This document shows positions 47,240-57,762 of a stretch of DNA of 64,000 bases, one piece after another. The DNA is from Schistosoma mansoni (taxonomy: Eukaryota > Platyhelminthes > Trematoda > Strigeidida > Schistosomatidae), in the NCBI RefSeq assembly GCF_000237925.1, contig NC_031502.1, forward strand, positions 43,091,975 through 43,155,974. The letters run 5' to 3'. Both the position numbers and the translations under genes were made by a program. Positions within the stretch are counted from its first letter, which is position 1; each line of letters begins with the position of its first letter. The notes beneath the pieces were generated by a model. That model saw only the letters and a program-made list of their open reading frames with translations, had not been told where the DNA came from and did no database searches.

Positions 47240-47900
47240 TCTCACCGGTAGCACCTCCCTTGATACTCCCAAGAGATATGGAGTACTGATGTATAATGGT
47301 CTACATGACTACTTACTATCCATAAACCTATTCTCACCCCAACAGAACGGCTCTCGGAAGGGTCACTCTTGTGAAACCAAAATGCTGACCGAGGGGGAAT
47401 GATAGACAACCATCCTTGCTCGAAGCAGGAAGTTGGGTGTTATGTATCCCGACTTTTGATGGCACAAACCATATATGTCGGATGAACAAGCTCAAACAGT
47501 TAGTTATCAAGTCACAGATAATGTATTGGCTCACTTTGTATCCAAATGATTGATCTTTTGTGGTCACGGTAAACTTGACTTTTTCCAAGACTACAGATTG
47601 TCCTAATGAAGCCCCCTAGGTCTCAGCACAATGACCTACATCGTCAAGTATCAACTGATTTATTGCTTTTCGCTGACGATGTGAAACTTAGGGGGGAAAT
47701 TTGCAAAGATGATAAGATAGGACTTCGGGAAGATCAGATTAAACTCCAAAGTTGTGCTGATAACAACGGACTCATTTCCAACACTTCAAAATGTAAAGTA
47801 GCCCATGTGAAACACATTGCGGACCACACACACAACTTTAGTAACTCCTCTTTGGAGGTATGTCAACCTGAAAAGATCGATGAGTGTCGGTAACCTACAA
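47240..47900 (+). mobile_element. LINE RT middle part with FADD motif
   Basis: Plus strand: FSPQQNGSRKGHSCETKML near 47330-47395, DF block near 47445, then after frame changes LLLFADDVKLRGEI (about 47655-47700) and NTSKCKVAHVKHIADH. The catalytic FADD is kept, the reading frame is not. Confidence 0.75.
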
Positions 47901-47934
47901 CATAAAGTCTGACCATAACTGCGAAGAAAACCTG

Positions 47935-49690
47935 TGCCTCGAACCTCAGTAAGTCCAGAAAGCTGTACATAGAGAAAATCGTTAAAGAATCCATAGAATG
48001 CCCTAAACGCTTGTATTCGTATATAAACCAAGGGACAAAAAGAAGAAGTGTTCCTTCATTATGGGGAGACAATACTGCCTCATCACTAGTGGAGGACGAC
48101 TTTGGAAATGCTCAAGTATTCTCAAAATACTTTAGCAATGTATATACCATAGAAACACCCTTCTCACCAGTCCATGAAAATCCACCCACACGAACAATGG
48201 ACAGAGTGACCATTAAAGAACTCGATGTCTTTGGTCTGCTTATTAAGATGGCATAGGTGAATCGACTGGACCTGATGAACTGCATCCTAGGTTACTAAAG
48301 GAATTAGCCAACTTTGTTGCGAATCCTTTATGTGTGTGTTTTAATCTATCCGTAACCCAGGGTCGTCTATCAAAAGACTAGAAGAACGCCATTGTAAGTC
48401 CAGTCTTCAAAACAGGTACAAAACATAAGCCTGAGAATTACCGACCAATTAGCCTAACTAGTGTGGTTGTTAAAATCCTAGAAAAGATTATTCGGAAGGA
48501 GCTGTTCAAGTATCTCGATGAAAACCGGATCCTCTCGGAGAAGCAGCATGGTTTTAGAACAGGTTACTCTTGTCTCACTAACTTATTAGTCGCTTGTGAA
48601 AGCTAGTGCACTCTTAAGGACCAGAAGTTACCTATAGACGTAGCTTACATCGACTTCAGCAAAGCTTTCTACAAAGTTCCGCACAACCGACTGTTACATA
48701 AGCTAAGGAATGTTGGGATTGGAGGCAATCTATTGATGTGGATAAAAGACTTCCTAGTTGGGCGTCAACAAAGAGTACGGGTGAACTCCAAGTTGTCTAG
48801 CTGGGAAACTGTGCTTAGTGGAGTCCCCCAGGGTACAGTTTTGGTGCCAGTGTTATTCCTCTTGTACGTAAATGACCTCCCTCGTCTACTATCGTCATCA
48901 GTCTTGCTTTATGCTAACGATGCCAAGATATGGAGAGCGATACAAAGCAAGGGTGATAGCTTAGAACTCCAAAATGACCTGGAGAAATTATCTGAATCGT
49001 CCCAAACCTGGCAATTGCCGATAAATACTTCCAAGTGTATTGTGATGCATATTGGCCACCAGGGTACAGATACATACACGATGAATAACACTGAGCTACC
49101 TATTGTCCAGACACATAATGACTCAGGAGTCTTTGTTAGTCAAGATTTAAAGACTACTGCACACTGCCGTGCAATAGCCGCCAAAGGTTTTGGAACTTTA
49201 TGGTCCATACTTAGGGCTTTTAGTCATCTCGACGCTAAAACGTTTCTGACTTTGTATACAGTGTTCGTACGCCCTAAACTTGAGTACTGCATACAAGCAG
49301 CTAACCCCTGCCTAAAAAAGACAGTGAACTCTTGGAAAGGGTTCAGAGAACAGCAACTCGGCTGGTTCCCGGAATAGCGAAACTCCCATACGGTACTAGA
49401 CTGACCAAGCTAAACCAATTCCCGCTGTCATATCGAAGAATCAGAGGCGACTTGATCACAGTTTTCAAATTGCTTAGTGATAAATTTGCACTTGATATGC
49501 CCTCATTTTTCTTGTCTCCCGAAACAGAAAATTTACGAGGACATTCGAAAAAAGTTCGCAAGCCAAGAACGAATTACTTGTCAGCTGACTACCGACTTTC
49601 CAATCGAATAATCAACGAGTGGGATTCATTACCTCAGCACGCGGTTTAGGCTCCATCCGTCAACCCTTTCAAGGGAAAGCTGGATCAGCT
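47935..49690 (+). mobile_element. CR1/Jockey-type LINE, linker, full RT and C-terminus
   Basis: Plus strand in order: linker (KESIECPKRLYSYINQG), TGPDELHPRLLKELANFV, PENYRPISLTSVVVKILEKI, KQHGFRTGYSCLTNLL, VAYIDFSKAF, GVPQGTVLVPVLFLLYVNDL, LLYANDAKIW, then C-terminal LTLYTVFVRPKLEYC and, in the next frame, MERVQRTATRLVPG to IINEWDSLPQHAV. All RT blocks are present. Defects seen: frame change near 48255, TAG at 48379 and 48604, frame change near 49325, and YADD changed to YAND (48910-48921), which removes a catalytic aspartate. Confidence 0.9.
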
Positions 49691-49739
49691 GTGAGACCAT
49701 AATTGCCAGGACTAACATAGGCCATCAAGCCTCCTATCC

Positions 49740-50000
49740 TTTCCAAACTGAAAACTAAGTCGCAACACTCAGAAACTAGAATTTCATCATAACCGAGTGG
49801 AAAGTAGACAAACCTTTCTTTCTTTACGAGTAGTTGAACTATGGAATTCGCTGCCTGCTAAAGTGGTCCAAGAGACTTCGCAGTTGTCTTTAGGAGGGAT
49901 TTCACACATTTTTGAGAACTCAGGACTTCAGTTCACTATAATCTACCAACCTCTCTCTCCTAGTCGTTATATATGCGTAGGTTCTACCTGGAGACACTGA
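49740..50000 (+). mobile_element. LINE RT C-terminal scrap
   Basis: Plus strand: SRQTFLSLRVVELWNSLPAK followed by VVQETSQLSL, the pattern that ends Jockey/CR1-type polymerases. About 200 bp, different from the element just before it. Confidence 0.65.
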
Positions 50001-50405
50001 TGATCTACTAATACTAGATATGGAAGCCCATCAATGCAAAGCTTCTTCTAATCTGCCGAGAACTATTTGGAAGTCAGAGAGCGTTCTTAAAGAGTTGCGC
50101 TACGTGAATGACAATCGCATTTCAAGAGCCTGTTTTCCTGTTACCGTATCATTTGGCGTTCCTTATATTCACCAGCAGGGTAAAATTACAATAATATTAA
50201 TTGTGTATACACTATAAACTGTGATAAAAGCTGTAAATAAATATCCTTTTTGCTGTCATACAATGAAAAAGAATTTGATAAAAAAGCACTGTGAATAATT
50301 ACCACTTGCGATGAATATTGTACCAAAGCGCGTCCATATAATACGTTTTATCACAGTGATGGAAACGGAGTCATCCTGAGTTTATTTAACCACGAATTCT
50401 TAACT
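50001..50405. other. Unassigned stretch
   Basis: Nothing recognised. Confidence 0.5.
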
Positions 50406-50759
50406 ATTCTTCAGTAATAAGGATAGGACGTATATTGACCTATAATAATCCTTGCAGTTTGTTACACTGTGTTTGTCCAATCTCGTTTTGAATATATCAA
50501 CAGAAGGTGCTGATATTACGTGTTCTGGTAGAGAATTCCAGTAATTCACTACTCGGTGCGAGAAACGAAACTCCAGACTTAAACGATTTGATCTCGGTTC
50601 TTGAACTTTCTTCGAAAGTCTTCTCAAATGATCAGCCCTAGATGGAAGGAAAATATAGGACATGTTAGTACCAAGGTCATCGTTCAGGGTACGATAAGCC
50701 AATATTATATCACCCCGTATTCGCCGGTAAGATAACGGAAATAAGTTGGTGTCTCAGTC
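50406..50759 (-). mobile_element. LINE RT C-terminus, left arm of exact inverted repeat
   Basis: Minus strand: AYRTLNDDLGTNMSYIFLPS, then HRVVNYWNSLPEHVISAPSV and RLDKHSVTNCKDYY. By eye base-for-base identical to 52619-52972 in the opposite direction over 354 bp, with sharp ends on both sides. Confidence 0.85.
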
Positions 50760-51176
50760 GGCGAGACTAAAGAACATGGACGAGCCAATCAAAAGCTTTC
50801 GCGGGCTTTCAAGGTCACGGCGCTAAGTTCGGTACCTGACGCTTACGTACGGTCGGTTTACAACAGGTTTTACAGAAAACATGATAATTAAGCGTCTACA
50901 AGAGAAGTGATCATAAGATTTTGGCGCAAAATTCAATTATACATTTCTATAAATAGAGTTTTGGCATTATAGTTAATGTCAGTTCGTGATGAAAACCCTA
51001 AGTATAATTCCTAACCTTAACCAAGAATGTAAATCATAATTTGAATTCTTCACACAGGTTTATAACCCTCATTTAGTCTTAGTTATCATGTGGACACTCT
51101 GAGATTCACTCTAGCGTCGCTCAAAAGGCGTCCATATTTTATAGTCTCATCCTTAACCCTAATCCTAAACCCTAAA
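50760..51176. other. Sequence before Merlin transposase tail
   Basis: Likely the decayed 5' part of the Merlin element. Contains the degenerate telomere-like run taaccctaatcctaaaccct near 51152-51171. Confidence 0.4.
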
Positions 51177-51380
51177 CCATACCAACATACCGACAACACT
51201 GAAACTATGTGGTCGATGCTGAAAGAATTTTTGAAACTTTTTCATGGTTCCAGAGGTCGACTACTATGGAGCCACATAGATGAGTTCCTGTGCCGGATGC
51301 ACTATGATTTTAGAACTTCTGAACCTATATCTGACCTTGATAAGTATTCGAGTCATGTAAAAGAACAGTATCCCCTTTAA
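51177..51380 (+). mobile_element. Merlin-type DNA transposon, transposase C-terminus
   Basis: Plus strand: YQHTDNTETMWSMLKEFL, FHGSRGRLLWSHIDEFLCR, MHYDF, then HVKEQYPL and a stop at 51378-51380. The HT-NT-E-W block and the LLWSHIDEFLxR block are the end of the ISXO2/IS1595-type DDE transposase of Merlin elements, which are known in schistosomes; the E of NTE would be the last catalytic acid. The N-terminal two thirds are not readable here. The 3' terminal inverted repeat would lie in the gap. Confidence 0.75.
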
Positions 51381-51383
51381 TTT

Positions 51384-51583
51384 NNNNNNNNNNNNNNNNN
51401 NNNNNNNNNNNNNNNNNNNNNNNNNNNNNNNNNNNNNNNNNNNNNNNNNNNNNNNNNNNNNNNNNNNNNNNNNNNNNNNNNNNNNNNNNNNNNNNNNNNN
51501 NNNNNNNNNNNNNNNNNNNNNNNNNNNNNNNNNNNNNNNNNNNNNNNNNNNNNNNNNNNNNNNNNNNNNNNNNNNNNNNNNNN
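51384..51583. other. Assembly gap (200 N)
   Basis: Exactly 200 N, a placeholder. It sits between the two sides of an inverted LINE pair, a known cause of assembly failure. Confidence 1.
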
Positions 51584-51855
51584 GTTTATAACAGCCATCC
51601 GAATAATTTTTTCCACCAGTTTTACAACTGCACTAGCTAAGCTAACGGGTCGATAGTTACTAACTAAATCTCTACTGACCAATCTGTCTTAGCAGCACAC
51701 TTCTGAATGGCTGATATGTTAGTTCTCCATATGTTTGGGCGAGGCTTAACCTGATCGTGTATCATGTCACTAGCTGTAAACGTGGATGATAAAACAACGT
51801 GATCGTTATTCACTAACGAAGGAAAACATTTAGGTTGGCAAATCCTCAGTCTCAT
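51584..51855 (-). mobile_element. LINE, endonuclease end and first RT block
   Basis: Minus strand: CFPSLVNNDHVVLSSTF (end of endonuclease, about 51825-51770) followed by a deletion and then, in another frame, SNYRPVSLASAVVKLVEKII and RMAVIN up to the gap. The last 30 bp (51584-51613) are repeated inverted at 51877-51906. Confidence 0.75.
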
Positions 51856-51859
51856 GAGC

Positions 51860-52975
51860 GATTACCAAGTCCAACAGAAAAAATTATTCGGATGGCTGTT
51901 ATAAACTGTGTGGAAGGACATATTCTTCTATCCACGAAACAGCATGGTTTTCGGAAAGGCCTATCATGTCTGACAAATCTTCTCATTGCAAGAGAAGATT
52001 GGGCTGATGTAAAAAATTGAAATATTCCTGTGGATGTGATTTTCATAGATCTAAGTAAAGCCTTTGGTAAAGTCTCCCATTTTGATCTCAAATTAAGACT
52101 GGAAAGTTTTGGAACCATCCGTCCCACTCTTCGCCGATGACATAAAGATTTGGAGACCCATATACAGCATGTCAGATAGAATAGTATTACAGGAAGATCT
52201 CAACTCATTAGTGACATGGATGGACGGGTGGTCACTGGAAGTGAATCCTAAGAATGTAGTGATGCAACTAAATAACTACGATGATTCGTATTACTACACA
52301 ATATGTGGATTGTGTTACCCAAAGTAAGAAACCATAAAGATTTAGGAGTCATACTAAGCAATGATCTAAAAACAACCAGCCACTGTAAGGCTGCTGCTGC
52401 AAAAGGCTATAGGGTATTATGGTCTATCCGTAGATCTTTCCGGTATCTGGATGAGGAAATGTTTAGATTATCATACACGACTTTCGTACGACCACATTTG
52501 GAATATGGGATTCAAGCAGCGAGTCCTTGTTTCAAGTATGAGGCGGATATGCTGGAACGAGTCCAAAGCCGAGGGACTAAAACGGTAAAAGGTCTATCTG
52601 GCCTATCTCATGAAGACAGACTGAGACACCAACTTATTTCCGTTATCTTACCGGCGAATACGGGGTGATATAATATTGGCTTATCGTACCCTGAACGATG
52701 ACCTTGGTACTAACATGTCCTATATTTTCCTTCCATCTAGGGCTGATCATTTGAGAAGACTTTCGAAGAAAGTTCAAGAACCGAGATCAAATCGTTTAAG
52801 TCTGGAGTTTCGTTTCTCGCACCGAGTAGTGAATTACTGGAATTCTCTACCAGAACACGTAATATCAGCACCTTCTGTTGATATATTCAAAACGAGATTG
52901 GACAAACACAGTGTAACAAACTGCAAGGATTATTATAGGTCAATATACGTCCTATCCTTATTACTGAAGAATCCA
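51860..52975 (+). mobile_element. CR1/Jockey-type LINE, RT with internal deletion
   Basis: Plus strand: EKIIRMAVINCVEGHILL, KQHGFRKGLSCLTNLL, a TGA at about 52018, IPVDVIFIDLSKAFGKV, then directly FADDIKIWRPIYS (52130-52165). The whole PQG-LGPLLF block between AFGKV and FADD is missing, so there is a deletion near 52110-52120. Then LGVILSNDLKTTSHCKA, FVRPHLEYGIQAASPCF, and after a frame change the 354-bp C-terminal segment shared with 50406-50759. Dead copy. Confidence 0.85.
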
Positions 52976-53935
52976 GTCAACCAGTATCAACTTGTCTTAT
53001 GGGAAATTTCGATTGAATTCCGGAAGAAATCCCACATTTGGGTGAATCTAAGGCTTTGATTTTAATTACATTTCCTCAAAAAATTCGAAATCCTGAATGG
53101 AACTTTGCCAAAACATATCCTTGATCACTACGTTAGGATTTTAGATTGAAAATGAAAATGGTCATTCGAAATGTATATTTTGGTTTGTGAATTCACGTGC
53201 TAGGTGTAACAAATCTGAGTTAGAGGTAAAGCATAAAGTTCTCGTGAACACATCGTGTGTCTCATGCGCTTGGAAACCAGTGTACAATATACTTCTTTAC
53301 TCCATATTAATCTTATTAATGATAGTAATATGGAATTTAATGAACTATGTTTAAGGAATAATATAAACATACATGTTGGCGATTCGCAACATCCTAGACG
53401 AACGTTAATGTAGGCATGTCAAAATCAATCTGTGAACATTAAGGGTCGGAAAGTCGGATGTTTTCTGTATTTCGGGAAAGTTAGATTAAGTATTGTACTA
53501 AAGGACACTAGTAGAGGAATCATGGTTAAATTTAGAATTGTCGTTTCTCGACTCCCCTTAATTCAGTTTATAATTCAACTGGACTGGTTTGTTTGCACCA
53601 TACTGTTACGAAAACTTTCACTGAAATAGTGAATGGTACTTTTCTTGGAAAAAATATACTAAGCTTAACTATATTAGATAGTGTTAATTGGATCCACTCA
53701 CAGTTGTCCTTCCGAATTCAGTTAAATAGTAAAACCAAAGGACTATGTTTTACTGTTATTTGATTTTCTTTAGTTTCATCACTACATTTTCATACTCCAT
53801 ATTGTATCAATTCTTTTTTGTGGACAGTAGTAGTTAAAGAGCATTTGTATTCGTAAATGACATGCAGATAATGTTAGTGTAAAGCAAAAACTATGGGTTT
53901 CTTGAGGACTTAAGGTCTTGATAGTTTTGTGTTCA
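52976..53935. other. Unassigned stretch
   Basis: LINE 3' sequence may continue a short way. Otherwise nothing recognised. Confidence 0.5.
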
Positions 53936-53939
53936 CTGT

Positions 53940-54470
53940 TTCGAAAGCCCCCAAATGCCCTGGTACGGCCGAGAGTGGGGAGAGTCCGCTCTCCCTCTCA
54001 AATGTTCTCACATAACCACGCGTACATAGCCCCTGCCAGGGAAGTCCTACTCACTGCCTTCTCGTGGCGGGGGTGTTGTTTACGAAATTGAGAGGACGAA
54101 AAGCGAATGTCTGGCGCTATAACCGGGTTGGTGGATATGAAGGATCCACCTAGGGGAGTTGGAAAACCCTAATTCCAAACCAATGGTGCACATGGGCTCC
54201 AGTATCCTGAAGGAACAAATGGCGTACGAACCAATCGTTGGTCACCGGCTACCATGGGACTGCATCTCCTCACGATGCTCCACTGCCTTGTGGGTTAGAC
54301 CTCTAGGTCAAAGGCTCGGGGTGTGGTCCCCTAAGAAAACCACCTGCTTCGGTTTGGGCACCCGGGCAGTATCACAGCCCTCACGCAAGTGTGGCGCAAA
54401 TGTATCCGGTGCCCTTTGTACCAATATATATGTGATTAAATAAATAAAAAATAAAAAGACATCAACAATT
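53940..54470 (+). mobile_element. GC-rich dispersed repeat with A-rich tail
   Basis: A sharp island of high GC in AT-rich DNA, starting near gaaagcccccaaatgccctg and ending in gtgattaaataaataaaaaa. It contains a 94-residue open frame with no domain (54159-54443). I recall this as a common schistosome repeat, probably an end of an LINE, but I cannot name the family. The A-rich 3' end argues for retroposition on the plus strand. Confidence 0.6.
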
Positions 54471-55378
54471 CCGGCAACGCCAATGAAACAACAAGATTTT
54501 CGGGAGCAAATTACAGTAGTTTTGGATATATCTTACTACGGGGTTCAGTTATCGTCGAAAACTCCAATAATAAAAAGGAAAAAACAGCCAAAATGTCATC
54601 TCCAAAAATATGATGTCTTTATACTTGTATACAGCTATGAAATTCGAAGGGATAATTTTTGAAAATGTAGATGTGTTCACACTAAGTACCGGCTGCAGCC
54701 GATGTACCTTCTCCCACAGGAACCCATTTTTAAACCTAGAGGGAACAGTTCACGAACTTTGGTCAGCCGAAGTTTAGCTGGGAAAAAGCATTCTTGTAAT
54801 CATTCTAGACCAACAGTTCTTAAATAAATCTGTTGTTTAATCAGAATTTACTCAAAGCACTTTTTAGTTGTAAAATGCTTGACTCCTATCGGTTGCATAT
54901 TTTCGATGGTCTATGCAGTCCAAATAACGAATTCGAGAATAGAAAGGGACTGTAGTACTATAATTTATTAGACCATCACTGTCAGGTTGCTTTGTATACA
55001 AACTGGTGGAAACTCATGCTGATACGATAGCCAAGTCCATCGAATTTCGCATTATATTAACGATCGATGTTTTTCTGGAGATCCTTTATTGTCTATAAAC
55101 AGGAAATCAGTATACTTCGTGACTAAAACTAAGTTTAATAAGTAGTAATGAAAGACAATGTTTTTAAACTAGTAATCCTCTCGAATACATGGGGGTTGGC
55201 AAGTTCACAATACCTCCACTAACACTAGATCTTTTATATCGCGAAATTACAAATGTTGGTTAAGAAATCTGTCTTGGTGTTTTACGTCCGTTATTCTGGA
55301 TGCTGCGTCCTTGCATATTTTGCTTTAATGTTTGAACTCTATAGTCAATTACACACTAATTTTCACAATATATTTTTT
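54471..55378. other. Region upstream of the CBL-like gene
   Basis: No coding sequence recognised. It may hold 5' exons, an intron or the promoter of the gene at 55434. No clear TATA box at a useful distance. Confidence 0.5.
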
Positions 55379-55380
55379 AG
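55371..55380 (+). promoter_or_regulatory. Candidate splice acceptor before CBL-like ORF
   Basis: The run tattttttag ends in AG at 55379-55380, 53 bases before the ATG at 55434. An in-frame TGA at 55422-55424 separates them, so the coding sequence starts after it. The site could join an upstream 5' exon or accept a trans-spliced leader, both common in flatworms. Confidence 0.5.
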
Positions 55381-55433
55381 GGGACTTATGCTGTCAGTTA
55401 CAACTGCATATAAGCTTCTTGTGAAGACTTGTA

Positions 55434-57488
55434 ATGATTGACAGAAAATGTGTTAACTTTTGCTATAAATATCTTGACAAAGTTGTACGTCTTTGCCAAC
55501 AACCAAAATTGAGCTTGAAAGCCAGTCCGCCTTATATTTTGGATACGATTCCGGATATATATGAAAAACTACAAAGAATAATTGCAAATTACGAAGAAAA
55601 CTATGATGCACTCTCGGAAATAGAATACTTTCAAATATATATTTCGACTTTGATTGAAAAATCCAAGCAAACTATTAGTCTTTTCAAAAATTCCAAAGAG
55701 AAAATTTTCGATATCAACTCAGATGCACGGTTTCGTCTGATTAAGTTGTCGCTAGTATATTCACATCTGCTAAACGATTTGGAAGCCCTCTTCCCACATG
55801 ATACTTTCGACTCAAAGGGTTTCCGTATAACAAAACCTAATGCAGCTCGATGGTGGTTGAGCAATTTTGGGGATAGTGTAGTTGTTTCTTGGCAATTATT
55901 CAAGGATTCGTTAATTCAAACATTCAGGATAGACTCTGATACTCAACTGTTGGCTCTCCAAACGACCATAGACATAACTTGCAATGACTATGTATCTATT
56001 TTTGAGTTCGATGTATTTACTAGATTGTTTCAACCGTGGAACAATATACTAGAAACCTGGAAGGCGTTAGCCATCCTCCATCCGGGTTACATGGCGTTCA
56101 TGACGTATGATCAAGTTAAAGGTGTTCTTAAACGCTACTGCACTCACCCTGGTCCAGGAACATACATTTTTCGATTATCATGTACTAAATTGGGTCAGTG
56201 GGCTATCGGATATATTACACAAGAACTAAAAATCGTACAAACTATAATACAAAACAAATCCTTGGCACAAGCGTTGGTTGATGGAGAAAGAGAGGGGTTC
56301 TACTTATATCCGAACGGGAAACCCAGTCCTACCACTTTGTTGTACCATTTAACAAATAATCTCCTTCAGGTCCACTTACAAGTAACAAAGGAACAATATC
56401 AGCTTTATTGTGAGATGGGTTCGACCTTCGAATTATGTAAGATTTGTGATGAAAATAATAAAGATACGCGACTCGAACCCTGCGGCCATTTGATTTGCAA
56501 GAACTGCTTATTTAATTGTCAATCCACAGGTAATGGTCTAACATGTCCGTTTTGCCGCCTGGTAATTAAAGGGACTGAAGATATTATCGTTGATCCTTAC
56601 AAACCACCAAGCGACTCTGGTAAACTAAGTTTCCATCCCAGTGAGCCTATCGTGATTTGTCATCAAACAGCGTCCCTTCATGAGATAGCTGACAAGCCTT
56701 CGGAATTGGCTTCGTCTTCTGTCAGCGCCTTGTGTAACAGAAAAAGTCTCACGCCAGATTCTCTATCTGTGGGACCACCACCTATACCGCCAAGAAACTT
56801 TTATCTGACATCTACCATAGATAATACCGTAAATTACAACAACGAACTTCAAGCTAGTTGTCATACTCCTACTTCAACAAACTGCGGATTCGAAATCTCA
56901 ACATGTCCTGATTTCGATGAAAACATTCAATTCACAAATCCCGACTCATCTGTTAAAAATGATACGCTTAGTGACTGTAATGAAGATAGATGCTTATGCT
57001 CTCAAGGGAACAATTCTCTGTTGCTAACACATGTTATGTCCCAGACAGATACGGGGAGTCGTGGTCGTACAATGGATTTAAATTACGCTCAGTTAGATTT
57101 AAACAAGTCAGATTCTGATGATGAATTGGAGGTTAGTTTAGCCTATAATGAAAAAGACGGAATACGAGACCAGCAAGATGATATCAGGGCATCTGCACAA
57201 CAGAACATAAGTACAAACCTAGATCTCATTTGTGAATCGTTATCGAATGCTAAGAACCATATGAACTGTTTTTCAGATAATTTGTCTAACAAGAATACGA
57301 TCCCCTCCAGTATGTTACACTGTGATCTCACCGAATGCCAAACAAGATCTGTGAATGAAAATATGAGAGAATTAATTGGTTTGCACCCTGAAATGACTGA
57401 AGCAACAGCCACGCTTTTACTCACTTTAACGGAGAACCGTCTACATATTTCACATGAAATATGGAAGCACTTTATGCCTCGTGTTTAG
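55434..57488 (+). CDS. CBL: CBL-type E3 ubiquitin-protein ligase
   Basis: 684 residues in one open exon. Cbl proteins bind phosphotyrosine on activated receptor kinases and ubiquitinate them at the plasma membrane and endosomes. Domains by residue: tyrosine-kinase-binding part from the start (four-helix bundle with LDKVVRLCQQPKLSLK, about 15-165; EF-hand with TCNDYVSIFEFD, about 170-210; SH2-like part from HPGYMAF at about 215 with YIFRLSC, to about 305); linker with the two conserved tyrosines (EQYQLYCEMGSTFELCKIC); RING of C3HC4 type, Cys 335 (CKIC) to CPFCR at about 373, with EPCGHLICKNC; then KGTEDIIVDPY. The tail is poorly conserved, with one SH3-type proline motif (PPPIPPR) and a UBA-like C-terminus (MRELIGLHPEMTEATATLLL). 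The start MIDRKC lines up with the known family start of the binding domain, so the N-terminus is short. Shorter than human CBL (906). No defects seen. Convergent with ALG1. Confidence 0.95.
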   Translation: MIDRKCVNFCYKYLDKVVRLCQQPKLSLKASPPYILDTIPDIYEKLQRIIANYEENYDALSEIEYFQIYISTLIEKSKQTISLFKNSKEKIFDINSDARFRLIKLSLVYSHLLNDLEALFPHDTFDSKGFRITKPNAARWWLSNFGDSVVVSWQLFKDSLIQTFRIDSDTQLLALQTTIDITCNDYVSIFEFDVFTRLFQPWNNILETWKALAILHPGYMAFMTYDQVKGVLKRYCTHPGPGTYIFRLSCTKLGQWAIGYITQELKIVQTIIQNKSLAQALVDGEREGFYLYPNGKPSPTTLLYHLTNNLLQVHLQVTKEQYQLYCEMGSTFELCKICDENNKDTRLEPCGHLICKNCLFNCQSTGNGLTCPFCRLVIKGTEDIIVDPYKPPSDSGKLSFHPSEPIVICHQTASLHEIADKPSELASSSVSALCNRKSLTPDSLSVGPPPIPPRNFYLTSTIDNTVNYNNELQASCHTPTSTNCGFEISTCPDFDENIQFTNPDSSVKNDTLSDCNEDRCLCSQGNNSLLLTHVMSQTDTGSRGRTMDLNYAQLDLNKSDSDDELEVSLAYNEKDGIRDQQDDIRASAQQNISTNLDLICESLSNAKNHMNCFSDNLSNKNTIPSSMLHCDLTECQTRSVNENMRELIGLHPEMTEATATLLLTLTENRLHISHEIWKHFMPRV

Positions 57489-57756
57489 AGAGACTTGTAA
57501 GCACTTATTTTCAATAATATGGCTAATGTTATTTTGCTCAGAAATAATGTATTAGGCTTAATGTTAAAATTATTTTATACTTTATTATTTTCGATTTTAC
57601 TTATATTGGTTAATGATTATTGTCCTGCAGAGTTCGACTAGATTTTAGGTAGGATCACCCAATTTTTGTGCTTTCAAGTTGGTACTGACAACAATGTCTA
57701 CCTAATCTTTTTGTATATCGTATAAAATTTTCTACTAAAATTTCATTTTAACAACG

Positions 57757-57762
57757 AATAAA
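57757..57762 (+). terminator. Poly(A) signal of the CBL-like gene
   Basis: AATAAA 269 bases after the stop, in AT-rich 3' sequence. A second AATAAA at 57844-57849 is an alternative. Confidence 0.55.

Noticed and set aside
51150-51172. Telomere-like ccctaa run
   Set aside because: Only a few degenerate units; too short for an interstitial telomere array.
54159-54443. 94-residue frame as a host gene
   Set aside because: Lies wholly inside the GC-rich dispersed repeat with A-rich tail; no domain.
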